The notes under the pieces are model-generated. The model was not told the DNA's origin. It did not search any database and saw only the letters and a list, made by a program, of their open reading frames with translations. From Eucalyptus grandis (lineage: Eukaryota; Streptophyta; Magnoliopsida; Myrtales; Myrtaceae), in assembly GCF_016545825.1 (NCBI RefSeq), contig NC_052616.1:11284001-11348000 (forward strand): a DNA stretch of 64,000 nt, in the 5' to 3' direction. Shown piece after piece: positions 37,020 to 48,342 of the stretch. A program made the position numbers and the translations under genes. The number at the start of each line of letters is the position of its first letter. Within the stretch, counting starts at the first letter, position 1.

Positions 37020-37023
37020 TTAT
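36960..37023. repeat. (AT)n microsatellite
   Basis: A TA run of about 20 units in an otherwise AT-rich interval. Shorter runs occur at 35,636-35,652 and 55,985-56,008. Confidence 0.95.
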
Positions 37024-37164
37024 AAATTGGGATTGAGAGGGGCCATCGGCCAGCTATCTATCTAGCCGTTACCATGATCCGTTATTTGGTTTTACAAGTT
37101 GGAAGGGAAATGAAGGAATAAAAAAAAAAGAAAAAGAAATGGAAGGAAAATAATGTAATAGAAA

Positions 37165-37440
37165 TTTTAAGGGTTAATACTATGACCAAATTTGTACACC
37201 CATTATAAAGTTATTCCAAACTAATTTTTTAACCACTAAAAAACCCAAATTAGTATAATCATAACAAATTTACTCAAACTTAATTTTTTAACCACCAAAA
37301 ACTCTAAACTAGTATATTTATGATAAATTTACAATCTATTACTTTCCGTTAAATTCTATTTATACCACAAAAACCGCAAATGGGTACACATATAATAAAT
37401 GGAGAGTAAAATTCCAAATTAGTACACTCATTAACTGTCA
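37165..37440. repeat. Degenerate tandem repeat, ~75-bp unit
   Basis: Units with aaatttgtacacc / aaatttactcaaa, then aattttttaaccac, then (a)aactagtata, repeat about three times with substitutions. Probably a miniature element with internal repeats. Confidence 0.55.
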
Positions 37441-38137
37441 CGTGTTTGATAAAAATTAATGAAAACTCACGAATGTTTAGTTTCCTCACTTCCCTCCAAC
37501 TAAATACAATTTAAAGATCCCGCACTCACTACAAAATGTTCAATTCGAGTTACAAATCCCTCAATCTATTCATAAGTCTACGGACCATCATCGCAATCCA
37601 ATCAACACACTAGAGATAAGGAAGTCTCTTCACATAGAGTAGGAAATGCAAAAGCACGGGCCACTAGATACTCACTCACGACATAGCACGAATTTATAAT
37701 CTCATGAAAAATCGCGTCACTCTTTATCATCGGGCGACTAGACCATAATTTTCGGTGAATAATTGGTGATAAATGAGAATTAATACAAAAATAGTGCATG
37801 GTAAAACAGACACATCACTAGGAGATTCGCCACCGAGTTTCAAAATACCATGATAGTTTATTTAGCCAGCCACGTCTTGCAGAGACTAGTGCTTAGAGAC
37901 TCTTCACAGGTCACCATAAAGTCTAATTCGATGAACCAAGTTAACCGAAAAAGTCAATGAATGCAATTTGAGGCAATCTATCTATTTGATTATCGAGACA
38001 AAATTGGTAATTCAATTTAACACAAAATCGCAGGGGACAAGAAATTATTCATTTGGAAGGAATTAAAAGGTGCATTCATATATGCCACCGTCTCCCCACC
38101 ACTATGCCGTCTACCGGCTAAAAGAAATTATTCATTT

Positions 38138-39425
38138 TTTTTTTTTGGTCAGAAAGTATAGTCGAGCTTCATTACTTCACTTAGTTTCTTCATAACAAAA
38201 ATCACGGGCCTCAGAAACAATAAGGTCCCTTAAAGTACTAGGAGGATTAGTAAGCCAATCTCTAGGAAGATAATTACCTCTATAGGCATTAGCTACCCAG
38301 TCTGCTACTTTATTTACTTCTCTTGGGCAATTGGCTATAATCAAGTTTTCAAATTGGGCCATCTCCAATTTGCAGGCGTTAACTATAATTTCCTCCTCCC
38401 ACGAAGCCTTTTCCTTATCTATCACTGCCCTGATCACATTTAAGTTGTTTGACTCTACACTTAAGTTCAGCGAAGTGTTCTTCCTTAGATATCGACACGC
38501 CTCCAACAAAGCGAGGGTTTCAATTTGGCTTGATGATGCCGCGGAAACCGTCTTCGCAAACCCATCCACCACTCTTCCAGTTTTGTCTTTGCAGACACAC
38601 GCTATGCTGCCTTCTGATTTGCTTGCCTCGAATGAGCCATCTACGTTTACCTTCAGATTATTTCCGTCCGGTGCCTTCCAAATTGCAGGTGAAAACTCTT
38701 CTTTCTTCCTTAATTTTTTGCTTCCTCGATTCCATCGCTCAAAGCTTTTCGAATTTGCTAAGGCAGAGTCCACCACCCGTGATGGATTTGGAGCACGTCT
38801 TCGGAATACAAAGTGATTTCTAGCTTTCCATATTTCCCAAATAATTGTCACCAGCAATTTCGGCTGAGGAGAGTTCTCCTTTTTCCTAACTTGATTTAGC
38901 ATCCAAGTTTCAAACCGACCTAGCCCCTGATTTGATATTTTTATTTGCAAATCCGAGTGTCGTCATCCCTCGTTTGTCCATTTGCACAATAGAAAAATAT
39001 GCTCAACGGATTCAGGGCTTTGCCGACAAAGAGGACACAACAGTTCAGGTACAATCTTCCTTTTCCACAAATCTTCTGTAGTCGTGATTGCATTATGGCA
39101 TAGGCTCTAGATAAAAGTTTTAATTTTTTGATGTGTATGCAAGTTCCAAATCATAGTCCATAGCTCTCTTGGGTATTGGTAAGAAGATGATGGCTAAATT
39201 GTGTGCTGCTTCGTATCTAGCTCCCAGATTTGATTGTATGCGCTCTTTACAGTGTATTTGCCGGCTTTTGTTTTAGTCCACATCACTTTATTGTTGTCAT
39301 CCATATTTGCAAGTGGGATTGTTAATATTTCCCCAGCAATTTCTTTGCTGAACATATTAAAAGGTTTCTGCTCTTCCCATTTTGCTTCCTTAGAGTTGAT
39401 CAATTCATTTACCATTTGTCAATTC
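38138..39425 (-). mobile_element. 5'-truncated LINE, ORF2 3' end
   Basis: Flanked by a perfect 11-bp target duplication attattcattt (38,127-38,137 and 39,426-39,436), with the oligo-A tail (T's on plus) at the 38,138 side. The best frame (38,950-38,177) is a full RNase H region: NVDGSF, ETLALLEACR and the final REVNKVADWVANAY. Upstream, 39,415-39,194 gives part of the connecting region, and a broken zf-RVT lies between (CPLC...EHIFLLC). The intact 257-codon RNase H frame and perfect duplication suggest a fairly recent insertion into the duplicated array. Confidence 0.85.
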
Positions 39426-41660
39426 ATTATTCATTTGACTAGTTGGGGATGAGCATTGATTTTGATACCAATTGAAAAATCTAATTCAAAAACTTAAATT
39501 ATTAGATGCTTGGACACTGGTCGTGGGTCATTATGAAGTCTTAACTTTATCAATCAAGTCGACAAGATCACGTCTTCTCCATTCGAAAGGAATTGAAAGG
39601 TGCATTCACGTTTGTCGCCGTCTTCCCACTTCACTAAAGTTTATATATTGGCCATTAAAACATTATGCTATAATATTTATCACAAGCATAAGCTCAGTTA
39701 AAAGCACCTCGTTGACGGTTTGAAAAATCGGCAAAAATTAGAACAGACCGTTCTCTTGCAACACACCTTTAGATAATTCTATTGATCGCCTCAACAATCG
39801 AGTCACCAGTTAACTTTTTTGGTATTTCGTTATTTGAATAAAGGAATCTTATTTGAAAACGTTTTTATATAAGCTAGGATTGAAAGAGGCTATCAATGCG
39901 GCTATCTCTCTAGGCATTATCATAATCCTTTATTTGGTTTTACAAGTTGCAAAGGGAACGAAGGGAGAAGAAACAAAATGAAAATGAAGGGAAAAAACGA
40001 TTAGAAATTTTAATTACCTTATATCGTTGGGAACTGCATGGAAGCGAAATGATGTGGAGGGAAATAAAGTGAGTAAATTTACTTAGATAATAAGGGGCGA
40101 TATTGGAATAAAGAAGCAGAAAATGTTCATTTCCACTGGGTTATTTTCAACTTTGAAGGAAAAATAAAATTGGGGCAATGTTTAGTTTCCACCCTTCCTT
40201 CCAACTATATACAGTGTAATGATTTCACGCTTGCAGCAAAATAATCGATTTGAGTCACAAATTCCTTGGCCTATTCATAAATGTACTGATCATTGTTGCA
40301 ATCCAATCATCACATTACAGATCAAAAAGTCTCTTCACATGCAATATGATATGCAGAAAACACATACCCTTATATACTCATTCACGACACAACACAAATT
40401 TACGATCTCACGAAAGGTGGTGTGACCCTTTATCACTGGACAATCGCTCAATGGGTAATTGGTGATGAATGAACACGCCACCTAGAGATTTGCCCCCAAG
40501 TTTCAACATACCATGATAGCTTACTTAGTTACGTTTGGTGAAGATTAATGCTTGGTGACTGGCGCAGTCACATGTCACTATAAAGACAAAAGTCAATGAA
40601 TTGCAATTTGAGGCAATCAATTTGATCATCAAGACAAAATTTTTAATTCAATTTCACACAAAACAGCAGGGGACAAAATTGTGGCTTCTCCATTTGGAAT
40701 AAATTAGAAGGTGCATTCACGTAGTCGCCGTCTAGCAGTGAAAAGAAATTATTTATTCGATTGGGACGAGCATATAAGAAAACGTAACGGAAAATGTTAA
40801 ATTAATTAGTAGAGAGACCACATGATTATATAAAATATATAAAAATAATTGTCAAGCCACGTGAGATAATATTTTTATAATGTAAATAATAAATATGGAC
40901 GTGACTATCTTGAAAAAGGTGTTATGCTTCCATAAACAAGTGAGAGGGCTTGGAGGAGCCTCTTGCTTTAGTGCAGAAAATATTCTCTTTGGGAATTGGC
41001 GCAAAAGAAAAATTAGTGACGATGAAATTAGGGCAAACTACAAGGCTTCCAAATTGAGCTTCGTGTTCTTTAATGACCCACTTAACAGAGATGCCTTAAA
41101 TATATTTGTCATTTTCTTCTCTAATCACTATCGCTAATATTCTTTTCAATCCAATTCTAATATGCACTTTTCGTGAAATTTTTGTGAATGCGGCACAATA
41201 TAATGTGATTTTTCTTATGTTCTAATTAAAAAACCCAAAAATTATCATAAATAAAAAATCAATTAAATAAATTGCAAATATTAGAATACCCACTAATCTT
41301 TCCTGGATCTGGACTAACCATATTATATATTTTAATTAAAACGATCCGGAATATTGCAGTAAATATCCATAGAATATCCGCCTCCTCACGTGACGTGCAT
41401 GCCACATTACTGAGACAATTATTTTGCCTTGCTTCGAGATGTCGATGCAAAAGGCGGTTTGAGCCCACCGGAATTGAATGAAATATGAACACGAAGAAAC
41501 CTTGTAGCAATTCGGAGACATGCCAAGCATGACACGCCAGACGTACATTCTTTTATTGGGATAATAACATAAATAATCTCGATCCCAACATTTTTATCGG
41601 TGCGCTCGACATTTTTATCAGTGCAGTGCGCACTGTCTAAACTTTGACCCATTACGCAAC

Positions 41661-42384
41661 ACAATTCTTAAACTTTTAATTTATTTAATATGATTTCCAA
41701 ACTAGTGATAAATGTTCAATGCGATGATTCTTTTTGCATTATTTTTACATAGTCCGTGGATTAAATTGGATATTTACCAATAACTCAACTCAAAGACCAC
41801 ATTAAATACGACATCGCAAATTAGGCCAAAGTTTATAAATCATATCGAACAAATCAAAAGTTGAGAGATGACATTGCACATCAGACTAAAATTTAAGGGA
41901 CGTTGACATCTTTTTCCCTTCTATTATTAGGTCCTCTATCTTTCGTTTTCATGTTTGTCATATTCTTACATGTGGTGGGCACGAGGTTTTGTCAAACTTT
42001 CAATTCCGTCCCTCTTTTTTCCCATGAAAGATGAATATTATATTTGTAATTATGGGCCACTTCGACTGCGATGGACACTTAAAACATGCGGCTTAAGCAA
42101 TGTAATTATAGTTTCCTTAAATGTGAACACATCATCCTAGAACATATCGAATCTTGCATCGCACTCATGTCGCTTATTATGGCTTGCTATTATCATTAAA
42201 GAACCGGGCACGCCTAACGCGTGAAGAGAAAAGAAATGATAGTGTCAAAAAAAGGAAAAAAAAAAGGCTTCCTGTCTCAGGAGCTGATGCCAATTATTTA
42301 CCCAAATCAAGATTTATTATCTGCAGCGTTGAAGCCTTCCCTCTCTTCCGATCGCCCAACTCATACCACATTGAACGCTCAAAA
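41661..42384. other. Non-coding interval
   Basis: No supported gene; short random frames only. Confidence 0.35.
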
Positions 42385-42997
42385 ACTTTTTTTCCAGTAA
42401 TAATCATCACAAAACTCAGAAACAAGCATAAATTTTTTAATTTGATTAATTTAATTCCAAACATTTTGACGATTTGTCGATATAGTTCTTCTGGCCAATT
42501 TTGCCCAGTAATTGTTGACGAGGATGACTAGCACTAACGTTGACAGTTTTTGCAAATTTTTAAGAAATTTTCTTCTTCTTCTTTTTTAAAAACTTTTTAT
42601 TATTTTCTTGTTTCCCTTGTTCCTTCTTGGTTGTCGGCCATTGGCGAGGGTGAACCTTGCCACCTTGGGCGAGGCTAACTCTCACCGGATCTAGAGAGTG
42701 GAGCCCTTGCCGGCCCTTGATTGTGATCGCGACAAGAGAAGGAAAAAAAAAAAAGAAAAAGAAAAGAAAAAATTATAAAAAAAAAAATCCAAGAAAGCTA
42801 AAAAAAATGAAAAAATGGTCAATGTTAGCACCGGTCGAGCCACTTAGGATGGCTAGCACCAATGTCAACGATTGCTAACAAAAATTAATTGAAATGGCTA
42901 TATTAGCAAATTATCAAAAGTTATAATTAAATTAACCAAATTAAAATATTTAAAATTAAATTGATATATGTATAATGGATTTATGATTTATCGATAA
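42385..42997. mobile_element. Family-1 TIR element with GC core
   Basis: The left half has 'aatttgattaatttaattcc' and 'gttgacgaggatgactagc'. A pyrimidine tract (42,565-42,630) precedes a short GC core (42,632-42,735) and a purine tract (42,737-42,815). The right half has 'aattgaaatggctata' and 'taattaaattaac'. Confidence 0.5.
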
Positions 42998-44095
42998 ATT
43001 TCCTTTTTTTTTTTTTTTTTTTGTGCAATTCAAATACCCTAAGCTACTTGACTCGTACCATCACGTCTACTGGTCATAGGGTACAAAGTTGCTGCTCACT
43101 TTCAAAGCTACACATAAAACTGAGAAGGGGATTTAAAAGAGTTAAAACGTGTACCTCGTAAAATTAAAACTAATCAAACATAAAAAAGTAAAAATTCACT
43201 TCAAATAAACTCGTCGACTCGTTATCCTGACTGAAGGCGAGGATCTTGCCATGACTTATTACATGAGGTAATGAACCCTGAGGAAAAGAAGGACTATTTA
43301 ACCTTTCATTATCAATTGCAATAGCGTCGGCATAACATTATATGGTTCCTAGCCAACGAATCAAATCGAAAGTTTCATCTACGGAAAGAGAAAAAAAAGA
43401 CAACCTACCTATAAGCTAGCCTAGCCAATAATGCCAATGGCATCTTGACTTTGCTTTGTTTCCTTTCTTTTCATGTGTTTCCCGAGGGAGAAAAGAAAGA
43501 CAAGGACTTATATGGTCAATGGCAAAAGTTTTCAAGGACTGTCATCATTCATATATAAATTGGCGCAATTTTCACCCTAAACCCTATACTATCGGAGCAG
43601 GTTTCTTATAGAACGTGCTGCCGCAAGAGGATACAGCATTTGAAGTATTATATCTCATCACCTTTGTAACTTTTTGTGCTGATATATGATTTAATTTTAT
43701 TATATCGAAAATTTAAGACGTTATGCCATGGGAGTGAGTTTCAGTAAATCGATCTGTCACAGTGAGTTTGAGAGGATATGGCTTTCGAAGTACCTTTTTT
43801 TATTGCCCCAACCACTTTTTGAAACGCGAGGAGAAGTGAAAGACAAGGACTTGGGGGCATGAGATACGTGGTCAGTGGCAAAAGTTTTCAAGGATTGTCA
43901 TCATTCATGTACAAAAATGGGCGCAGTTTTTCCTTACCACAGCCATAATTGCATTGACACTTAGCCACATACTCTTGACTTGAAGCATCTTTCCAGTCGA
44001 TTGATAATGCGTGGAAAAGGACACATGGGAGATGGATACGTCAAAGCTTAGCCCGGACTAATTCTAACGAGACGCGATAGATGATTTCGAAGTTT
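42998..44095. repeat. Non-coding with an internal ~365-bp-spaced duplication
   Basis: aagacaaggacttatatggt...caaaagttttcaagg...tgtcatcattca (43,497-43,560) recurs at about 43,838-43,920. The text near 43,210-43,330 resembles 36,250-36,350, linking this interval to the array at 31.5-41.7 kb. Confidence 0.5.
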
Positions 44096-44099
44096 GGTT

Positions 44100-44520
44100 G
44101 TTTAAAGAAGAGTCGGTATTTTGATATTGAGGAGGTAATTTAACTGGAGAATCGGCGAGCCGTGCTAATCAAATTGGTAATCTCTACAAAAAAATACAAA
44201 AAGTTGGTGATTGTAAATGGTTGCTAACCAGAATAAATGAAAACTGATAACTAGATACAACAGTTGGTGAATTATAAAAAAGAATTACAGATTGGTAAAC
44301 ATCCAAATAAGAGTTAGCAATTTGGAATTAGTTGGTAATTTAACCCAAAAAAATTGATAAATCATGCTAATTTAGGTCGGTATAATGTAACAATTCGAAG
44401 TGTCAGTAAGTTATGCCAATAAATATTGGTAAGTTAATGCAAAAATTGTCAATTTGTAAACTATAAAAATAAAGATAATATCATCAAAATGTTACTAAGT
44501 TACCTAGAAACTATTTCGAA
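44100..44520. repeat. Interspersed TTGGTAA-type short repeats
   Basis: Variants of ttggtaa / ttggtga / ggtaagtt recur a dozen times at irregular 20-45-base spacing in A-rich sequence. The unit is too degenerate for a formal period. Confidence 0.4.
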
Positions 44521-44639
44521 AAAAGTCATAGGTCAATTTTTTTCCAACAATTTAAAAAAAAAAAAAAAAAACTTATCAAGGCTAATTAAAATTTACCAAA
44601 ATAGAAAAGAAACTATATTTAACACAAAAAAAAATCTGT

Positions 44640-44830
44640 ATTATTAAAAGGAAATTTAAAAAAAAAATGCAAAAATTGTCTATGTTTGAGCTAATTGTGT
44701 CACATATGACGCCTCGCGTCCATGTCAACAATGTGACCGGAATGATTATATTAACAAATCGTTAAAATTTTGTAGACTAAATTAGTCAAACTAAAGAGTT
44801 TATCACCGAATTGATATGACACGTTTAATT
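44640..44830. mobile_element. Family-1-like fragment without GC core
   Basis: It has the family phrasing ('gtccatgtcaacaatgtgacc', 'attatattaacaaatcg', 'attagtcaaac'). Ends are not defined. Confidence 0.3.
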
Positions 44831-45032
44831 TTTTTTTCTTGGATATGCTGCACTTGCTTCAAGATGTCGCCCTCTACTCTCTATATGAAACTACTAATAT
44901 AAGAATAGAACTCAGACAACAAGAAATAGGTGGGGATCCAAACCAAGTCATACTTCGATTAGTATCATTTTTTTGAATGAAACGAAAATAAATAAAATAA
45001 AAGTTGTATGAAATGAAAATGCGAGTACAATG

Positions 45033-46028
45033 GGCCCGTTTGGTTTGGCTTTTGGAGAATGCATTTGCCAAAATGCAAATACCTTTGGGTGAATGGGGTT
45101 TTTCCGAAATGCAAATATCGTTTGATAAAATTTGCATTGAGATGCAACTTTGGCCAAAATACCGTTTGGTAAAATTTATATTTGTAAAGGACTTTTATTA
45201 AATTAAAAAAAACAAAAAAACATTTGTCTTATTTTTTTTTGAAGTCCGGCCACCGGACCGCCGGATGGTCGATCTCGCCGCTCGGGGTCGCGCGACCTCG
45301 GGCGACCGTCGCCGGGGTCACACAACCCTAGGGCGGCCGGATCCGGGCCCGGATGGTCGGATCCGCCGCTGGGTCGCGCGACCTCAGCGGCCGTCGTCGG
45401 TCGCACGACCCGACGGCCGTCGCCGGGGTCGCGCGACCAGCGACGGCCGCCGGGGTCGCACGACAGCCGGCCGTCGCCTGGTCAAGCGACCCGGGCGACG
45501 GTCGCTCGGATCGCGCGAACCCGGGCGACGGCCGTCACCGGGTCGCGCAACCCAGCGACGGCCCGGGTTGCGCGACCAGCGGCGGTCGCCGGGGTCGCGT
45601 GACCCTGTGCCGCCGTCGCCCGGGGTCGCCCGACCTCGCGACCGTCGCCCGGTCGCGCGATTCAGGCGACAGCCGCCTGGTTCGCGCGACCCAGGCGTCG
45701 CCTGAGGTCCGGCAATGGTCGCCGGGGTCGGGGGACCCTTGGCCGGCGGTCGCCGGCGCATTGCCGGCGCGCGCGACCCCTTGGCCGGCGGTCGTCGGCC
45801 TCCGATCGGCTTCTCTCCGGTGAAGATGAACAGTAGAAGTTGCATTCCGAAAATGCAACTTCCCAATGGACCTCTCTCCCTCCATTCCCCTAAAGTCCCT
45901 TCAAGTCCTTTGGAGATGCAATTGCATCTCCCCAAAGTCCCCAAAATATTGAACCAAACACCACCCACTTTTGCCCAAACCCCTTTAGAGGCCAAAAGCC
46001 CCTTCTAAATGCCGAACCAAACGGGGCC
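45033..46028. mobile_element. TIR element with palindromic GC core (PIF/Harbinger-like?)
   Basis: Left terminus GGGCCCGTTTGGTTTGGC; right terminus read inward GGCCCCGTTTGGTTCGGC. Subterminal 'aaatgcaaat / gcatttgc' words recur at both ends (45,060-45,145; 45,840-45,920). The core (45,245-45,800) is very GC-rich and repeats ggtcgcgcgacc-like palindromes at irregular spacing. Flanks share only aat on each side, so the superfamily is less certain than for the elements with TAA/TTA duplications. Long open frames on both strands are a by-product of the GC core. Confidence 0.65.
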
Positions 46029-46203
46029 AATATCCATCGACGATGATACCAAACTTACCCAATTGACGAACCAGTTAAAAAACATCCATTCGTATGGTTA
46101 AATCGACACTCAGGATGACTTGATTCAACCGATATGTTGGGTCCATATTCCCACGAAATTAGATGGAGAATCTACAACCTTAATTACACAAATCGCCATG
46201 TGG

Positions 46204-46360
46204 CGAGCTTAACGATCGCCACGTGCCGTCATGGAATTCCTCCTTTGCCGAGCTTACACAGGTGAAGCATGGGGGATCTGTTAAACCTCCAGCGCATGCT
46301 GGAATTCCTCCTTTGCCGAGCTTAAGGATCGCCACGTGCCGTCCTTCAGAGCCTCCATTA
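46204..46360. repeat. Short direct repeats with G-boxes
   Basis: gaattcctcctttgccgagc occurs twice (46,233 and 46,301), and cgagctta..gatcgccacgtgccgtc also twice (near 46,204 and 46,316). Each copy of the second word carries a CACGTG. Confidence 0.8.
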
Positions 46361-46476
46361 ACACGAAACTGAAATACGCAAATCGCCCGCCACCAGCAGA
46401 TCTTTCGACCCCCCCCCGACCCTGGACACAGTCGCCGGCTCCGTGCACGTGGCGCGGCGTGGATCGCGGGCACGTG
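46220..46476. promoter_or_regulatory. Cluster of four G-boxes
   Basis: CACGTG at 46,220-46,225, 46,333-46,338, 46,446-46,451 and 46,471-46,476. A fifth is at 47,304-47,309, just before a TATA box. G-boxes bind bZIP and bHLH factors in light and abscisic-acid responses. The PIF-like element at 46.6-47.2 kb now separates the cluster from the TATA box. Confidence 0.5.
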
Positions 46477-46584
46477 ACGCCACCGTAGCCACTAGTCACC
46501 CCCATGAGCCGGCGGGGGCATTTCCGTAAGTACATGCCGAACCCGCGACCGGTTTTTGTGGCGGCGCATTCATCTTACCCGTCT

Positions 46585-47160
46585 TTTTATAAGACGTATG
46601 GTAATGTTTCTGTTTCGTGAACAGTTTTTTTCGTAAACACTTTTTTCTATTTTTGTTATAATGGATAATTTATGAGTATTTTAAGACGTTTGATAACTAT
46701 AAATTTTTTTGTTTCGGGGAACGAAACACGTACAATCCAAAAAAAAAATTTTATGACTTAAAATTTCTTTGATATATTAGCAATTTTATTACATTTTTTC
46801 TTTTTCTTTTTTTTTTTTTCTTCTCCTTCCTCTTAGCCGTCGTCGGTCTCGAGGAGTCTCGCCATGGCGAAGCGAGGCTGGGGCCTCACCTAGCCATGGT
46901 GAGGCTCCCCCGAGCCTTGCCGAGGGCGAGAGGCTTCGGCAAGGTTGTTAGGCCTTGTCTAGCCGCTGCTAGCCATTCATCGGGTCGGTGACCAGCTAGG
47001 GAAGAAGAAAGGAAGAAAAAAAAAAAGAAAGGAAGAAAAGAAAGAAAAAACCCTATTTTTGAGTTATTCTCGAGAATAAGAAATAATTTTTTATTTTAAA
47101 TTTATTCTCAAGAACAATTTGTTCCCTAGAATAAAAAATTACCAAACGCGTTTTTATTTT
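46585..47160. mobile_element. PIF/Harbinger-like element, degraded ends
   Basis: The left end includes gtatggtaatgtttctgttt, and the right end reads inward as aaacgcgtttggtaattttt (as in the elements at 30.2 and 34.3 kb). The interior follows the family plan: pyrimidine tract (46,795-46,835), GC core (46,835-47,000), purine tract (47,000-47,050). Confidence 0.55.
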
Positions 47161-47334
47161 ATTTTTACTTTTAAAAAAAAAATAGAAACGGTCCTCCTCG
47201 GAATGTCAGCAAACAACCCCTTAATCTTTTCGAGCGGTAAACTCCCAACCACCGCTTCCCGCCCGCCGCTCTCCAACCTGCGTACCGGGGAGTCGGTGGC
47301 CGCCACGTGTCGCGATCCTGTTCGTCCGTTCTCC

Positions 47335-47341
47335 CTATAAA
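47335..47341 (+). promoter_or_regulatory. TATA box of a CT-rich-leader gene
   Basis: CTATAAAG at about 47,335, 26 bases after a G-box. GC-rich and then CT-rich leader sequence follows (including a CT run at 47,731-47,752), as in plant 5' untranslated exons. It is probably the promoter of the split gene at 48.3-49.4 kb. Confidence 0.45.
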
Positions 47342-48342
47342 GAACCGCCGCTCCCCTTTCGGCAAAAGCCCCCCATATCCTCCCACATAATAATTCCGTA
47401 GGGTTGTGTTACTCTGCGACGCGTGCCTGCCACGTCATCCCTCCTCTTTCTGTCCTCGCTTCCGAGGGGGAGAGAAGCTCCCGCCGCCGCCGCCGCCGTC
47501 GTCGCCGTCGAAGCTGAGTGCTTTCAGTTACCGGCGGTCTCTAATTCGCTTGGTGCAGGTCGGGAACCGGTTCGCCGGGAGGGCGGCAGGAACCTCTCCC
47601 GCCGGCGTCCGCGCCGATCGAGGGGGCGGATTCGATTCCCGCCTTGCATCAACTGAATCGGAGACCGCGGTGAAGGTTGCAATTCGGATCCGTCGGCCGA
47701 CTTCTCCCGCTCCGCCTTCAGATCTGGAGCTCTCTCTCTCTCTCTCTCTCTATCTGAGTCGCTCTTCGTATTCGCGCCATTGAACATCGTATCGAACGAT
47801 TTGCAAATGCGTCATTTCCAACCTACGTGCGCTTTTCTGGCGATCGCGAGCTCGAGCAATCTTCCGATTTCGATCGGAGAAACGCCGACGAGCTCTGTCT
47901 AAGTTTTGATTACTGATGATACTAGTAAAATGCGGATACACGATTTAGTTCGCGATATCGCGGTGGTTTTGCGGTGTTGAAAATCTCGTGTCTGAAGATG
48001 TGATTGATGCGTTTGGACATCGGGAGTTCATCCGTTCTTGTACTAACTACGTAAATCAGCTCGGATTGAGTGCAGAGGATCGGGATATCCATTCGACAGA
48101 ATCCGTACCAAATCTGGAAAAGATGTCCGCGAGGGGGGGAATCTACTGAAGTGTAGAGGTATTTATAACATGCATTGCTGATTCGTTTTTGCTTGTTCTG
48201 CAGTAGGCTCTGTATCTCTGCTTCTTAGTATGTTCTGGTGCTGGTGAAGTGAAAAGCTAAAAGCTTCTGTACTTCATCAGACAGGCACGCGTAAATATCA
48301 TCTAGATTCGCGTTTAGAGAGGTCCCCATTGGTATCACCGCC

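Larger units (their letters stand above)
31470..41660 (+). repeat. Array of degenerate duplicated non-coding blocks
   Basis: Several text blocks recur in direct orientation. Block a ('gcttggagactt ... ataaagtct ... ggcaatctatttgattat ... ggggacaag ... aaaggtgcattc') is near 32,235, 36,555, 37,890, 39,500 and 40,550. Block b (ttagtttcc...ataagtctacg...cacgacatag) is near 31,500, 37,475 and 40,180. Block c (gagcttcgtgttctttaatg ... cttctctaatcac) is near 32,690 and 41,055. Block d (gatgtcgaagcaaaggcggt) is near 35,755 and 41,435. The array is interrupted by two LINE fragments and a PIF-like element. No coding domain is found in the blocks. They may be flanks left by an expired tandem gene cluster or a large non-autonomous element. 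Confidence 0.65.

Noticed and set aside
45203..46008. Long frames (up to ~200 codons) on both strands
   Set aside because: A product of the palindromic GC core, which has few stop codons in any frame; the translations are Arg/Gly/Pro repeats.
47406..47941. Overlapping frames near the 47-kb promoter
   Set aside because: Best explained as a GC-rich and CT-rich untranslated leader; overlapping frames on both strands.
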